64,000 bases of DNA from Alteromonas naphthalenivorans (GTDB lineage: Bacteria > Pseudomonadota > Gammaproteobacteria > Enterobacterales > Alteromonadaceae), in contig NC_015554.1 of the NCBI RefSeq assembly GCF_000213655.1, positions 124,001-188,000 on the forward strand, written 5' to 3'. Positions 36,277 to 44,351 of the stretch are shown piece after piece (within the stretch, counting starts at the first letter, position 1; each line of letters begins with the position of its first letter). The notes beneath the pieces are model-generated. The model had not been told where the DNA came from. It ran no database searches and saw nothing but the letters and a program-made list of their open reading frames with translations. The translations under genes and the position numbers were made by a program.

Positions 36277-37170
36277 TTACGACTCCAAAAGACGTTTGAT
36301 ACGGCTATCTTTATTTTTCCACATGGCATTTAGCCAATCTTGAAAAGTGGTGCGAAACTCAGGTTCACTCAACGTAGAGTGTTGCTGAAGCGCGGGCACA
36401 GGCATCACATTAACATCGATTATGATTTTGGTCATTGTGCCACTTAGCATAGCCATCATTGGGTGGCGCTTATTTTCTGGATACAACAATGAAATATCGA
36501 GCACATTAGTAAATAATTCACCCATTGCAGCCAATGTAAAAGATACGCCTCCCGCTTTAGGCGGAAGTAAGGTTTCATAAGGGCTTCGTTTCTGATGGTG
36601 TTTTTGTGTGGTAAAGCGGGTGCCTTCAACAAAATTAATAACAGTGGTGGGCACCGTACGAAATTTTTCACATGATGCTCGTGTTGTCTCTAGATCTTTA
36701 CCCTTTTTCTCAGGGTACTTTTCTAAGTAGGCCTTGGTGTATCTGTGCATAAACGGCATATCTAAGGCCCAAGCTCCTAGCCCTACAAATGGAAGCCAAA
36801 TTAACTCTTTTTTAAGAAAGAATTTTGGAGCCGGTATGCGATGAGTGGCAAATTCAATTAGTAACACAATATCAAGGTAACTAAGATGATTGGCGATAAT
36901 TAAATACCATCTATCTTTCGACAATTCGCCATGAACCGCACACTCAATGTTTACGTTATTGAATAGGCGAATAAGCAATACGCTAACGCGGCCAAAACTA
37001 AACAAGCAAGCGTGCATGACGCTATTCCACGCCTCGGTAACTTTACCTGAAGGGAGTATTAGTTTAATGACGCCGAACAAGATGATCAGCCCTCCCCACA
37101 GCGCAAGGTTAGCTATTTGAAGCGCAGTGTGAACAACGAAAGTTACAGGGGAAAACAAGGTACGGATCAT
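36277..37170 (-). CDS. Acyltransferase, LPLAT family, YihG-like (second of a tandem pair)
   Basis: A 297-residue membrane acyltransferase. The catalytic H-x4-D is in N-H-L-S-Y-L-D, and the glycerol-phosphate motif is F-V-E-G-T-R-F. Hydrophobic segments at the N-terminus anchor it to the inner membrane. The family transfers acyl chains to lysophosphatidic acid or other lysophospholipids. It overlaps its upstream paralogue by 4 bp (ATGA) and is close kin to it. Confidence 0.88.
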   Translation of the reverse strand: MIRTLFSPVTFVVHTALQIANLALWGGLIILFGVIKLILPSGKVTEAWNSVMHACLFSFGRVSVLLIRLFNNVNIECAVHGELSKDRWYLIIANHLSYLDIVLLIEFATHRIPAPKFFLKKELIWLPFVGLGAWALDMPFMHRYTKAYLEKYPEKKGKDLETTRASCEKFRTVPTTVINFVEGTRFTTQKHHQKRSPYETLLPPKAGGVSFTLAAMGELFTNVLDISLLYPENKRHPMMAMLSGTMTKIIIDVNVMPVPALQQHSTLSEPEFRTTFQDWLNAMWKNKDSRIKRLLES

Positions 37171-38081
37171 AGTGGCTTCTGAGTTGCGTTAATCGATTCT
37201 AATTGGTCGTTTTTATCTTGCCAGCGGCTATTTAACCAACGCTGAAATTGGCTTCTTACCTGCGGGTCGTCAAAGTAATTATCATTAAAGTAGCCCTTTT
37301 CGGTAATATCCGTGATGGGAGTGACTTTAATACTCACGCGAATATCACGTACTTTGCCGCTGACGAAATCCCAAAATGAGGGAACGCCGCCAGGGTAATC
37401 AATTGTTACATCTATTAGCTTGTGTAACTGCGAGCCCATGGCAGAAAGTACAAAGGCTACGCCGCCCGCTTTAGGCTTAAGCAGGTGGCTAAAAGGAGAG
37501 TTCTGTCGGTCATGTTTTTCTTGGGTAAAGCGGGTGCCTTCCACAAAATTCATGATACTTACCGGCTTGGTTTGAAACTTTTCGCATGCTTTGCGGGTAG
37601 TTTCCATGTCTTTGCCTTTTAAGTGTGGATTCTTCGCTAAGAAAGATTTTGAGTATCGACGCATAAAGGGAAAATCGAGAGCCCACCAAGCGAGGCCTAA
37701 GATAGGGACGTAAATCAGTTCTTTTTTGAGGAAAAACTTTAAAAATGGGATTTTACGATTGAATACGCGTTGTAAAACTAAGATATCGACCCAAGATTGA
37801 TGGTTGGCAATCACTAAGTACCAGTCATTGCGGGTAAGTTGATCAAGGCCGGTAACATCCCACTTTGTTCTACTACTCACTCGCTGATTAAGATTGTTAA
37901 TCGTAATCCATGCGGTTGCGCACGCGTCCAAGATATACGATATAAATCGTCTCCAGGGCGCAAGCGGTATAAGTTTGAAAAAAGACAAAATAATGATGGG
38001 CGTTGCCCATAAAACCGTATTTAAAAAATAAAAAATCACTGAAATGGTGCCAATCAGGTGATGCATTAGGCCTCTTATCAT
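37167..38081 (-). CDS. Acyltransferase, LPLAT family, YihG-like (first of a tandem pair)
   Basis: A 304-residue paralogue of the next gene. Motifs are N-H-Q-S-W-V-D-I-L (H-x4-D) and F-V-E-G-T-R-F-T, with a hydrophobic N-terminus. It looks like the operon head; its start lies 124 bp from divergent fghA. The pair probably arose by duplication and may differ in acyl-donor or acceptor preference. Confidence 0.88.
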   Translation of the reverse strand: MIRGLMHHLIGTISVIFYFLNTVLWATPIIILSFFKLIPLAPWRRFISYILDACATAWITINNLNQRVSSRTKWDVTGLDQLTRNDWYLVIANHQSWVDILVLQRVFNRKIPFLKFFLKKELIYVPILGLAWWALDFPFMRRYSKSFLAKNPHLKGKDMETTRKACEKFQTKPVSIMNFVEGTRFTQEKHDRQNSPFSHLLKPKAGGVAFVLSAMGSQLHKLIDVTIDYPGGVPSFWDFVSGKVRDIRVSIKVTPITDITEKGYFNDNYFDDPQVRSQFQRWLNSRWQDKNDQLESINATQKPL

Positions 38082-38205
38082 CGTACTTACCTCAAAAATT
38101 AGGCACTTAGTGTAAACGAACTTGATTTAAAATCCGATAGACCCTTTACTGTTTGCTACAGCAAAGTGGTTATTTTTCTAAATTTATTAGTGTACAGGAG
38201 TCATT

Positions 38206-39048
38206 ATGGAGCTTATTAGTGAAAATCGTGCGTTTGGCGGTAGGCATTTACGCTACACTCACGATGCAAAGAGCACCAATTGCAGTATGACATTTGCAAT
38301 CTACCTACCACCGTTTGCCTCCGCTGAGAAACCAGTACCAGTGTTATACTGGCTTTCAGGGCTTACCTGTAACGACCAAAACTTTATGCAAAAAGCGGGG
38401 GCGATGAAGTTAGCCGCAGAACTTGGAATGGCAATTGTTGCGCCAGATACCAGCCCGCGAGGTGAAGGTGTTCCTGATAACGAAAACGGCGCATATGATT
38501 TTGGGCTGGGAGCTGGCTTTTATGTTGATGCCACACAAACGCCATGGAAAGCGCATTATCAGATGTATAGCTATGTCACCGAAGAGTTGCCTAGCGATGT
38601 TGAACAACATTTCCCCGTGACAAAGGAGCGCGCAATTAGCGGTCACTCAATGGGTGGACATGGCGCACTTGTTGCTGGTTTACGTAATCCAAATCGCTAT
38701 GTATCTGTTTCTGCGTTTAGTCCAGTGTCGAACCCTTCTGATTGCCCATGGGGCCAAAAAGCATTGAGTCAGTATTTAGGAGATGAGCAATCAGCATGGG
38801 ATGAATATGATGCTGCAAAGATTATTGCTAGTAAGAACCACGCCATTCCATTATTGGTTGAGCAGGGTAATAGCGATGAGTTTCTGTCTGAGCAATTAAA
38901 ACCACTGGCACTGGTGCAAGCCGCTCAGCAATCAGATACGCAATTAACGCTGAATATGCATGAAGGATACGATCATAGTTACTTCTTTATCGCGTCGTTT
39001 ATTGAAGACCACTTAGAGTTTCACGCTGGGCATTTAGGCCTAATTTAA
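38206..39048 (+). CDS. fghA: S-formylglutathione hydrolase
   Basis: A 280-residue esterase-D-type alpha/beta hydrolase. It has Y-W-L-S-G-L-T-C-N-D-Q-N-F near the N-terminus, the nucleophile in S-G-H-S-M-G-G-H-G and the His in Y-D-H-S-Y-F-F. It converts S-formylglutathione to formate and glutathione in formaldehyde detoxification. CAGGAG lies just upstream of the ATG. The glutathione-dependent formaldehyde dehydrogenase that usually sits next to it is absent here. Confidence 0.93.
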   Translation: MELISENRAFGGRHLRYTHDAKSTNCSMTFAIYLPPFASAEKPVPVLYWLSGLTCNDQNFMQKAGAMKLAAELGMAIVAPDTSPRGEGVPDNENGAYDFGLGAGFYVDATQTPWKAHYQMYSYVTEELPSDVEQHFPVTKERAISGHSMGGHGALVAGLRNPNRYVSVSAFSPVSNPSDCPWGQKALSQYLGDEQSAWDEYDAAKIIASKNHAIPLLVEQGNSDEFLSEQLKPLALVQAAQQSDTQLTLNMHEGYDHSYFFIASFIEDHLEFHAGHLGLI

Positions 39049-39110
39049 GTGCCAGCGTACCTTATAAACTGTGTTAGTTAGCTGCCTGACCAAATCTTAT
39101 ACGCAGTTTT

Positions 39111-41216
39111 CTAACGCAGTTTTTCTACGAAGTCACTAATCGACATAGGTCTGTCAAAGTAATAACCTTGGGCATAAGTACAGGCGTTGTCTACCAAAAA
39201 CGTCTGCTGCTCTTGCGTCTCAACACCCTCAGCGATAATGCTAATATTTAAATTTTTGGCCAAGCCCAAGATAGCTTGAATAATAGCCTGATCGTCAGTA
39301 TTTTCTTCTAAATCGCTCACAAACGAACGGTCTATTTTGAGTTCATCAATAGGCAGTTTTTTAAGGTAAACCAAAGAGCTAAACCCCGTTCCAAAGTCAT
39401 CAATTGATATAGTAATGCCCATGGCTCTAAGTTCGTTCAGCAACACAGACACCGTATCTAAACTGTCTATGAATACACTCTCGGTGAGTTCTATCGATAA
39501 ATGTCTTGGGTCGATGGCTCGGCGCTTTAAAGACGATTGTATTTGATGAAGCAGGACAAGATCGGTGACTTGTCGGCCTGAGATATTAATCGCTAAGCGA
39601 ATGTCTAAATTAGCCTCTGTAAGCTTATCAATAGCATTACACGCTTCTTCTACCAACCATTCACCTAATGGGAATATTAGCTCTGTACGTTCTGCAAGTG
39701 GAATAAAAACATCCGGTGGGATGTAGCTTCCGTCTTCTGTCTTCCAGCGCGCTAATGCTTCACATTTAACAATTTTACCGGTTTGTAAATCAACGATAGG
39801 TTGTAAGAAAAGCGCTAATTGATTGTTTTGAATGGCAGTGCGAAGTTTGCTTTCCAACTCAGACATACTCTTATGTTGGCGTTGCAGCATTTCACTATAT
39901 TCAAGAATAACGTTTTTACCTTGAAACTTCGCAATTTGGAGGGCGATATCTGCATGACGCAAAAGTATATTCCCTTGCTCTCCGTGTTGAGGATAACCGG
40001 CGATGCCAATATTAATCCCAAGGTTTGATTCAGCGCCATGCAGCGAAGTATAGGTGTTCACCAACTTCTTCTTCATATCCTGCGCATAATCTAAAGTGTT
40101 GACGCCACTGAAGGTATCGGTGCGTTTTACTATGGAAAATTCGTTGCTTCCCATTCTGGCGATAAACCCACTATTGCCAACAAAACCTTGCAATCTTGAT
40201 GCAAAAGACTTGAGTATTTCATCCCCTGAATGATAACCAAGCTTTTCGTTAATCTTCTTAAACTCTCGTATATCTATAATAAACAGAGCAAATTTAACGT
40301 CCTCTTGAACCAACTTCTGAACATAGCTATTGAAAAAATTACGGTTTGCAATTTTGGTCAAAGAGTCCATGCCCGTAGCAGAGAGTACGCTTTCTTCTTT
40401 ATTTCGAATGTGACTGATATCGGTGAGAAGATATACCCAGTGGGTGAGTTCACTATCTTGAATAACGGGGTGAATGGTTACCTGTAACCATACTTCATAA
40501 TTTTCCGAGGGCTGCCAATAGAGCTCCCCTTGCCATGCTGCACGCTTTTCAATGAGCGTTGGAAGGAAGGTGTCTGGCACGCTGACATCTTCAAGCAGGT
40601 GTTCAAGCCTGTCAGAACTGTTACTTGCTCGGCTACAGGAAAGGAGCAGTCGAGCGGACTTATTATCTAGTACAGTTTCACGGTTTTTATCTAAAATAAC
40701 GACGCCAGTTTCTAAGTGGTAGATAGCTTGTTTTATGGGGGGAACTAACTTTTCGTAATTTTTGTTTTTAAGTAGTGTTTTATCTAGACGCTGACGTATG
40801 TATTCGTGCTGACCTACAATTTCGTGATGGCTTAAAAGTAGCTCTCTGGCGGCTTGAAGTGTTTTTTGCTTTTCTTCGTATTGGCTTTCTACATTCTTTA
40901 TCACTAAGAAGTGTTCGCCTTTGCCGCTATTAATCGCGAGGGCTTCTAAACGGAGTGCTTGATTCTTGTTTTCTTCAGTCCAAAAACCTGAAGATAGGGT
41001 ATTAATGCTGTCATTTCGCCAAATATCATTGGCGTCAGTCATAAAATCGTTTAGAAAAATGGAAGAGAATGCATCTGGATTAATCTTATCGTCATCGTTC
41101 AGAGAGATGATTTTATGAAGCCACGATACATCAGGTGTAAGACATTGAAGGCTCGTTGTACTCTTAAATATAGCGCAGTCTGTAATCCCTAGCGCATTAA
41201 GAAGATGTATATCCAT
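39111..41216 (-). CDS. PAS-GGDEF-EAL protein, probable c-di-GMP phosphodiesterase
   Basis: A 701-residue soluble protein. Residues 1-140 form a sensor-like segment ending in a coiled helix, a PAS-like domain follows (about 160-270), then a degenerate GGDEF domain (280-440) with G-S-N-E-F at 356-360, so cyclase activity is unlikely. The EAL domain (455-700) has E-A-L at 486-488, N in I-N-I-S-G, E in E-L-T-E-S, I-D-D-F-G-T-G, K in L-K-I-D-R, A-E-G-V-E-T and Y-A-Q-G-Y, all the residues for c-di-GMP hydrolysis. It is the last of a four-gene operon, 9 bp after the GTPase, which suggests that the GTPase or the membrane protein controls it. Confidence 0.9.
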   Translation of the reverse strand: MDIHLLNALGITDCAIFKSTTSLQCLTPDVSWLHKIISLNDDDKINPDAFSSIFLNDFMTDANDIWRNDSINTLSSGFWTEENKNQALRLEALAINSGKGEHFLVIKNVESQYEEKQKTLQAARELLLSHHEIVGQHEYIRQRLDKTLLKNKNYEKLVPPIKQAIYHLETGVVILDKNRETVLDNKSARLLLSCSRASNSSDRLEHLLEDVSVPDTFLPTLIEKRAAWQGELYWQPSENYEVWLQVTIHPVIQDSELTHWVYLLTDISHIRNKEESVLSATGMDSLTKIANRNFFNSYVQKLVQEDVKFALFIIDIREFKKINEKLGYHSGDEILKSFASRLQGFVGNSGFIARMGSNEFSIVKRTDTFSGVNTLDYAQDMKKKLVNTYTSLHGAESNLGINIGIAGYPQHGEQGNILLRHADIALQIAKFQGKNVILEYSEMLQRQHKSMSELESKLRTAIQNNQLALFLQPIVDLQTGKIVKCEALARWKTEDGSYIPPDVFIPLAERTELIFPLGEWLVEEACNAIDKLTEANLDIRLAINISGRQVTDLVLLHQIQSSLKRRAIDPRHLSIELTESVFIDSLDTVSVLLNELRAMGITISIDDFGTGFSSLVYLKKLPIDELKIDRSFVSDLEENTDDQAIIQAILGLAKNLNISIIAEGVETQEQQTFLVDNACTYAQGYYFDRPMSISDFVEKLR

Positions 41217-41225
41217 AGGTAACTC

Positions 41226-41711
41226 CTACCAAAACGCAATTGTACTGAAGAGTTCTTCAACATTTTCGCCTGTCTTCGCACTGGTTTTAGTCAGTGATGT
41301 AAAATTCTTCGCATAGGAATCAAGCTCTTCTTCGCTCCAGTGCCAGCTTGAAGGGAGGTCGGTTTTATTGACCACGAAGAAAGCCGGAATATCAGGGTAG
41401 TGTTCCCTAGCCATCTCGAGGATTTCTATACCTTCTAATAATGACTGAGAGCGAGTTTGATCGACCACGATGATATAGGCACTTGCGCCTCGCAAATAGC
41501 GTGGGTTGAACCCGCAATATCTATCAATACCTTCAAGATCCCACAGTAGCAACTGCACACCTCGGCCATCTTTGTTAACTTGTTTTTTATCGATTTTAAC
41601 ACCGATTGTCGTTTTATATTTTTCAGAGAAAATACTTTCGACGAACTGTTTAACAAGGCTCGTTTTACCAACACCGGTAGGGCCTAAGATGCATACCTTT
41701 TTTTGAATCAC
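41226..41711 (-). CDS. Ras-like small GTPase
   Basis: A 161-residue single-domain GTPase that begins directly with its G domain. Motifs: P-loop G-P-T-G-V-G-K-T at 10-17, switch I Thr35 in K-T-T-I-G, switch II W-D-L-E-G at 57-61, N-K-T-D at 115-118 and S-A-K at 144-146. The set is that of the Ras/MglA superfamily rather than translation or Era-type GTPases. The position of the Ras catalytic Gln61 is Ile62, so intrinsic hydrolysis may be slow and a partner needed. No lipidation motif is evident. The gene overlaps the roadblock/OmpA gene by 4 bp and is 9 bp from the EAL gene. Confidence 0.9.
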   Translation of the reverse strand: MIQKKVCILGPTGVGKTSLVKQFVESIFSEKYKTTIGVKIDKKQVNKDGRGVQLLLWDLEGIDRYCGFNPRYLRGASAYIIVVDQTRSQSLLEGIEILEMAREHYPDIPAFFVVNKTDLPSSWHWSEEELDSYAKNFTSLTKTSAKTGENVEELFSTIAFW

Positions 41712-43480
41712 TGTGTATTTACCTCTGATGTTTTTGAGTCAGATAGCAAAACATTCATAAATACAGTTCGTCCCATTGAACCCTCACTTAAAGATAACTG
41801 GCCAAGCCCTATTGGAAAAAGAATGCTAGGGTCAACCTTCATGGGTAGCAGCGCTTCTTTCACGTTGTTAGCTCTTAATTTGCTTAAGGCAAGATTGCGT
41901 GCAGAGCTACCTGAATTATCACTTGCACCCAAAATAAAGACCGCAACTGACAGATTAAGCTGCTTCGCGAGTAGCTGCAACTGGAACAACTCTTGACCTA
42001 ATTGTTCTATTACTTCTAATTGCTCAGAATCTAGGTTCTCTTGTGCAATTGCAAACGGTAAATGCGTAGAAGAAATTCTCGCCACAAGGTCGTTGATTAC
42101 CGCGTTATCAAGTTCTTCAGTATTTGCACGTACTCCATCAACAATATCAATACCAGAAAGATTAGGTTTTAATTGAGAAATACCAGGTATTGCACGAAGT
42201 TCACGTGAGAATGTACGTAAAGCATCAATTGTCATTGAGCCGCTCAGAAATAATGCATCGTTTTCATCATAAATGGCGGTTAGTTCGTTATTTGTTGCTG
42301 CGAGTAAGGACGATACTTTGCCGATAACGACATTCTTTTGTAGCGACACAAAGGGCTCTTCATGAATAATCACTTTGCTGGTGTTGATTTCTTGGCTTTC
42401 TAACCACGCAAGGGATGATTGCATATGAGGATCGCGTAGTACGCGCACTTGCACCTTGCCATCTTTTACGGCTGTGTCAGTAAGCACTATACCAGCTGGA
42501 GGAGGTAAATCCCTTATCGTGCTTTGTAGTATCGATAAATCTATTCGTAAAAATGCAAGATAAGCTAAAAGCAGCAGTACGATGCCGATAACAACACCAC
42601 CAATAAGTCTTTTTTTCTTACCTTTCGCTTCACCTTTCTTTGCGCTAATTAAACAGTCGTTCAGTAAGGTTTCACAACCCGCAAATGGCGCGCTGTCGCC
42701 TTGATACTCTTGCAATGGAACCTGATAAAACTGATGGAATTCTTCTAGTGCTTGCTGCAATCGACTTCTAATATCTGGCGGAACACTGCCAACAACTGCG
42801 GCAACTAAAATGGCCTGCGGCCCTATTTTTATAAGCAGTGTGAAATCACCGGTTTTGATTTCACCTAATTCGTTTTCGGCTTCATTCTCTTGCGACTGAA
42901 ATGCATCAGCAACAAAATCATTAATGGCAACCAGCATTGATGAAATAAGATCAGCGTCTTTACTACGCTCAGGATCAGAGGAAATAGTATGCAGCAGCGT
43001 ACCGGTTTCTCGATGAATGACAAAAAGCTGCTGAACTTGGTATTGATAGACTTGAGATGCGACGTAATCAGAATATCTAATACCAGATTGCCACGCTTTA
43101 AAACGCCACGAAACACTTTTAGGGCTAAGGCTGTTTTCGATAAGTGCGTTGGTTCTTTCTACGAAATCGACTAAGAATGACGATACTGCTTTACGAACCA
43201 AGGTGCCGACAAGGGGGTATAACGTGCCTACGATTTTATCGCTGTTTGCTTCAATTGAACGATGCAGTGACTTTTCAACCAGCGGCACCAGCACTTTATT
43301 CACCGAGCCGTCTTTGCTTTCCCTTTCGTGTAATGCTTCAGAAACAATACCGCCTACCACTTCTTTGGCATTGCGTTTTACTATTTCTTGAACATATTTG
43401 TCATCCTGGCCAAGTATTAATGCTCTGATTTGATCAAGAGAATTATCCTTCGATTCAGGAGAAAGCCCGTTGTCTTCCAT
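41708..43480 (-). CDS. Membrane protein: roadblock/longin-like domain plus OmpA-like domain
   Basis: A 590-residue protein. The helical N-terminus (1-120) carries L-D-Q-I-R-A-L-I-L-G-Q-D at 15-26. Residues 149-258 read as a roadblock/longin-type domain (Q-L-F-V-I-H-R-E-T-G, then a helix and G-D-F-T-L-L-I-K-I-G). A basic linker leads to one membrane helix (292-312). Residues 370-450 resemble a BON-like fold, and 470-578 an OmpA-like peptidoglycan-binding domain (V-F-I-L-G-A-S-D-N-S-G then N-L-A-L-S-K-L-R-A). Roadblock proteins are typical regulators of Ras-like GTPases, and the GTPase gene overlaps it by 4 bp. So the protein may link wall sensing to the GTPase. Domain calls are by eye. Confidence 0.78.
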   Translation of the reverse strand: MEDNGLSPESKDNSLDQIRALILGQDDKYVQEIVKRNAKEVVGGIVSEALHERESKDGSVNKVLVPLVEKSLHRSIEANSDKIVGTLYPLVGTLVRKAVSSFLVDFVERTNALIENSLSPKSVSWRFKAWQSGIRYSDYVASQVYQYQVQQLFVIHRETGTLLHTISSDPERSKDADLISSMLVAINDFVADAFQSQENEAENELGEIKTGDFTLLIKIGPQAILVAAVVGSVPPDIRSRLQQALEEFHQFYQVPLQEYQGDSAPFAGCETLLNDCLISAKKGEAKGKKKRLIGGVVIGIVLLLLAYLAFLRIDLSILQSTIRDLPPPAGIVLTDTAVKDGKVQVRVLRDPHMQSSLAWLESQEINTSKVIIHEEPFVSLQKNVVIGKVSSLLAATNNELTAIYDENDALFLSGSMTIDALRTFSRELRAIPGISQLKPNLSGIDIVDGVRANTEELDNAVINDLVARISSTHLPFAIAQENLDSEQLEVIEQLGQELFQLQLLAKQLNLSVAVFILGASDNSGSSARNLALSKLRANNVKEALLPMKVDPSILFPIGLGQLSLSEGSMGRTVFMNVLLSDSKTSEVNTQ

Positions 43481-43486
43481 TTACAG

Positions 43487-44023
43487 CTACTGGTCAGTTG
43501 CTAAGTTCGAAGCCATGGTGGAAAGCAAGTTCGCCAGCGTCTTTCTATCAGTTTTCGTTTCTGATAGTTCACTTGTAACCTGCTGCAGACGCTCGAGTAG
43601 CTCTTGATGACGTTTACTAAATACATTCTCTAAGGAATCTAGTTCTTTGACCACATGTGCTTCTAGGGCATCGTTATCATTCTTGGCAGAGGTTTCGGCT
43701 ATTTCAAGTTCTGATTGCAGTTTATCAGTGGTGGCTTGAAGCTGATTTTGAACATTACTGTTCGAGCTATTCGCCCCTTCAAGTCGATGTGACAAATCTT
43801 GAACTTGGTTATCGATGAGCTTTCTAATGTCGTTGAACTGAACTTCTAGCTGATTATTCAACGTAGCAAAGTTGTCATTTATGCGAGATTCTAAGCTGGC
43901 CAAATCTGCCTTGAATGCTCGATTAGTTTGACCAAAAAGTATCTCTCTTAACTGAGTAAGCTCGTTACCCGCTTGCGAATCGTCGGGTTCGGCTTCCACA
44001 TTTTTAGATGGTTTATTTGCCAT
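43487..44023 (-). CDS. Coiled-coil protein heading the GTPase operon
   Basis: A 178-residue cytoplasmic protein that is mostly long heptad-rich helix (about 40-175). Near its N-terminus it has E-L-T-Q-L-R-E-I-L-F-G-Q, very like the L-D-Q-I-R-A-L-I-L-G-Q of the next gene, 6 bp downstream. That shared motif suggests that both bind the same partner or each other. No membrane segment or signal peptide. Function is unknown; a scaffold for the GTPase module is inference. Confidence 0.78.
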   Translation of the reverse strand: MANKPSKNVEAEPDDSQAGNELTQLREILFGQTNRAFKADLASLESRINDNFATLNNQLEVQFNDIRKLIDNQVQDLSHRLEGANSSNSNVQNQLQATTDKLQSELEIAETSAKNDNDALEAHVVKELDSLENVFSKRHQELLERLQQVTSELSETKTDRKTLANLLSTMASNLATDQ

Positions 44024-44351
44024 GCAAAAAATCTCCCTTGGGCATAAACATAACTGCGTTCACATCAAACCTCTGAACTGGGCTTAGTAAATAAGCCCAT
44101 TAAATAGAAAAATAGGATGCTTTTTATTCTTTTCTCTACCATAGCGTGTAAAGGTGCGATTTAAAATAACACATTAGTTTTAAATGTGTTTTTTACTTTG
44201 GCGATAAAGCTTGCTGCTGATATGACCGAACAGCTTTAACCTTTACCATTACAGTAGTAAAATAACGGGATTCAGCGAAATGTTTATAGACTAAGTATTA
44301 GTCTCTAAAACAAGCAAACGCTACTTATCTATATAATATTGAGGTGACTTC
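44024..44351. promoter_or_regulatory. Divergent gene-free region with a 7-3-7 palindrome
   Basis: The region separates the GTPase operon from dusA. AGACTAA (44288-44294), GTA and TTAGTCT (44298-44304) form a perfect palindrome 48 bp upstream of dusA, a possible operator. Promoters for both directions must lie here, but I see no confident -10/-35 pair. Confidence 0.45.

Noticed and set aside
41226..41711. GTPase as an Era/Der-type ribosome-assembly protein.
   Set aside because: It has no KH or second G domain, its switch II is W-D-L-E-G, and it sits with a roadblock-like partner, all pointing to the Ras/MglA group.
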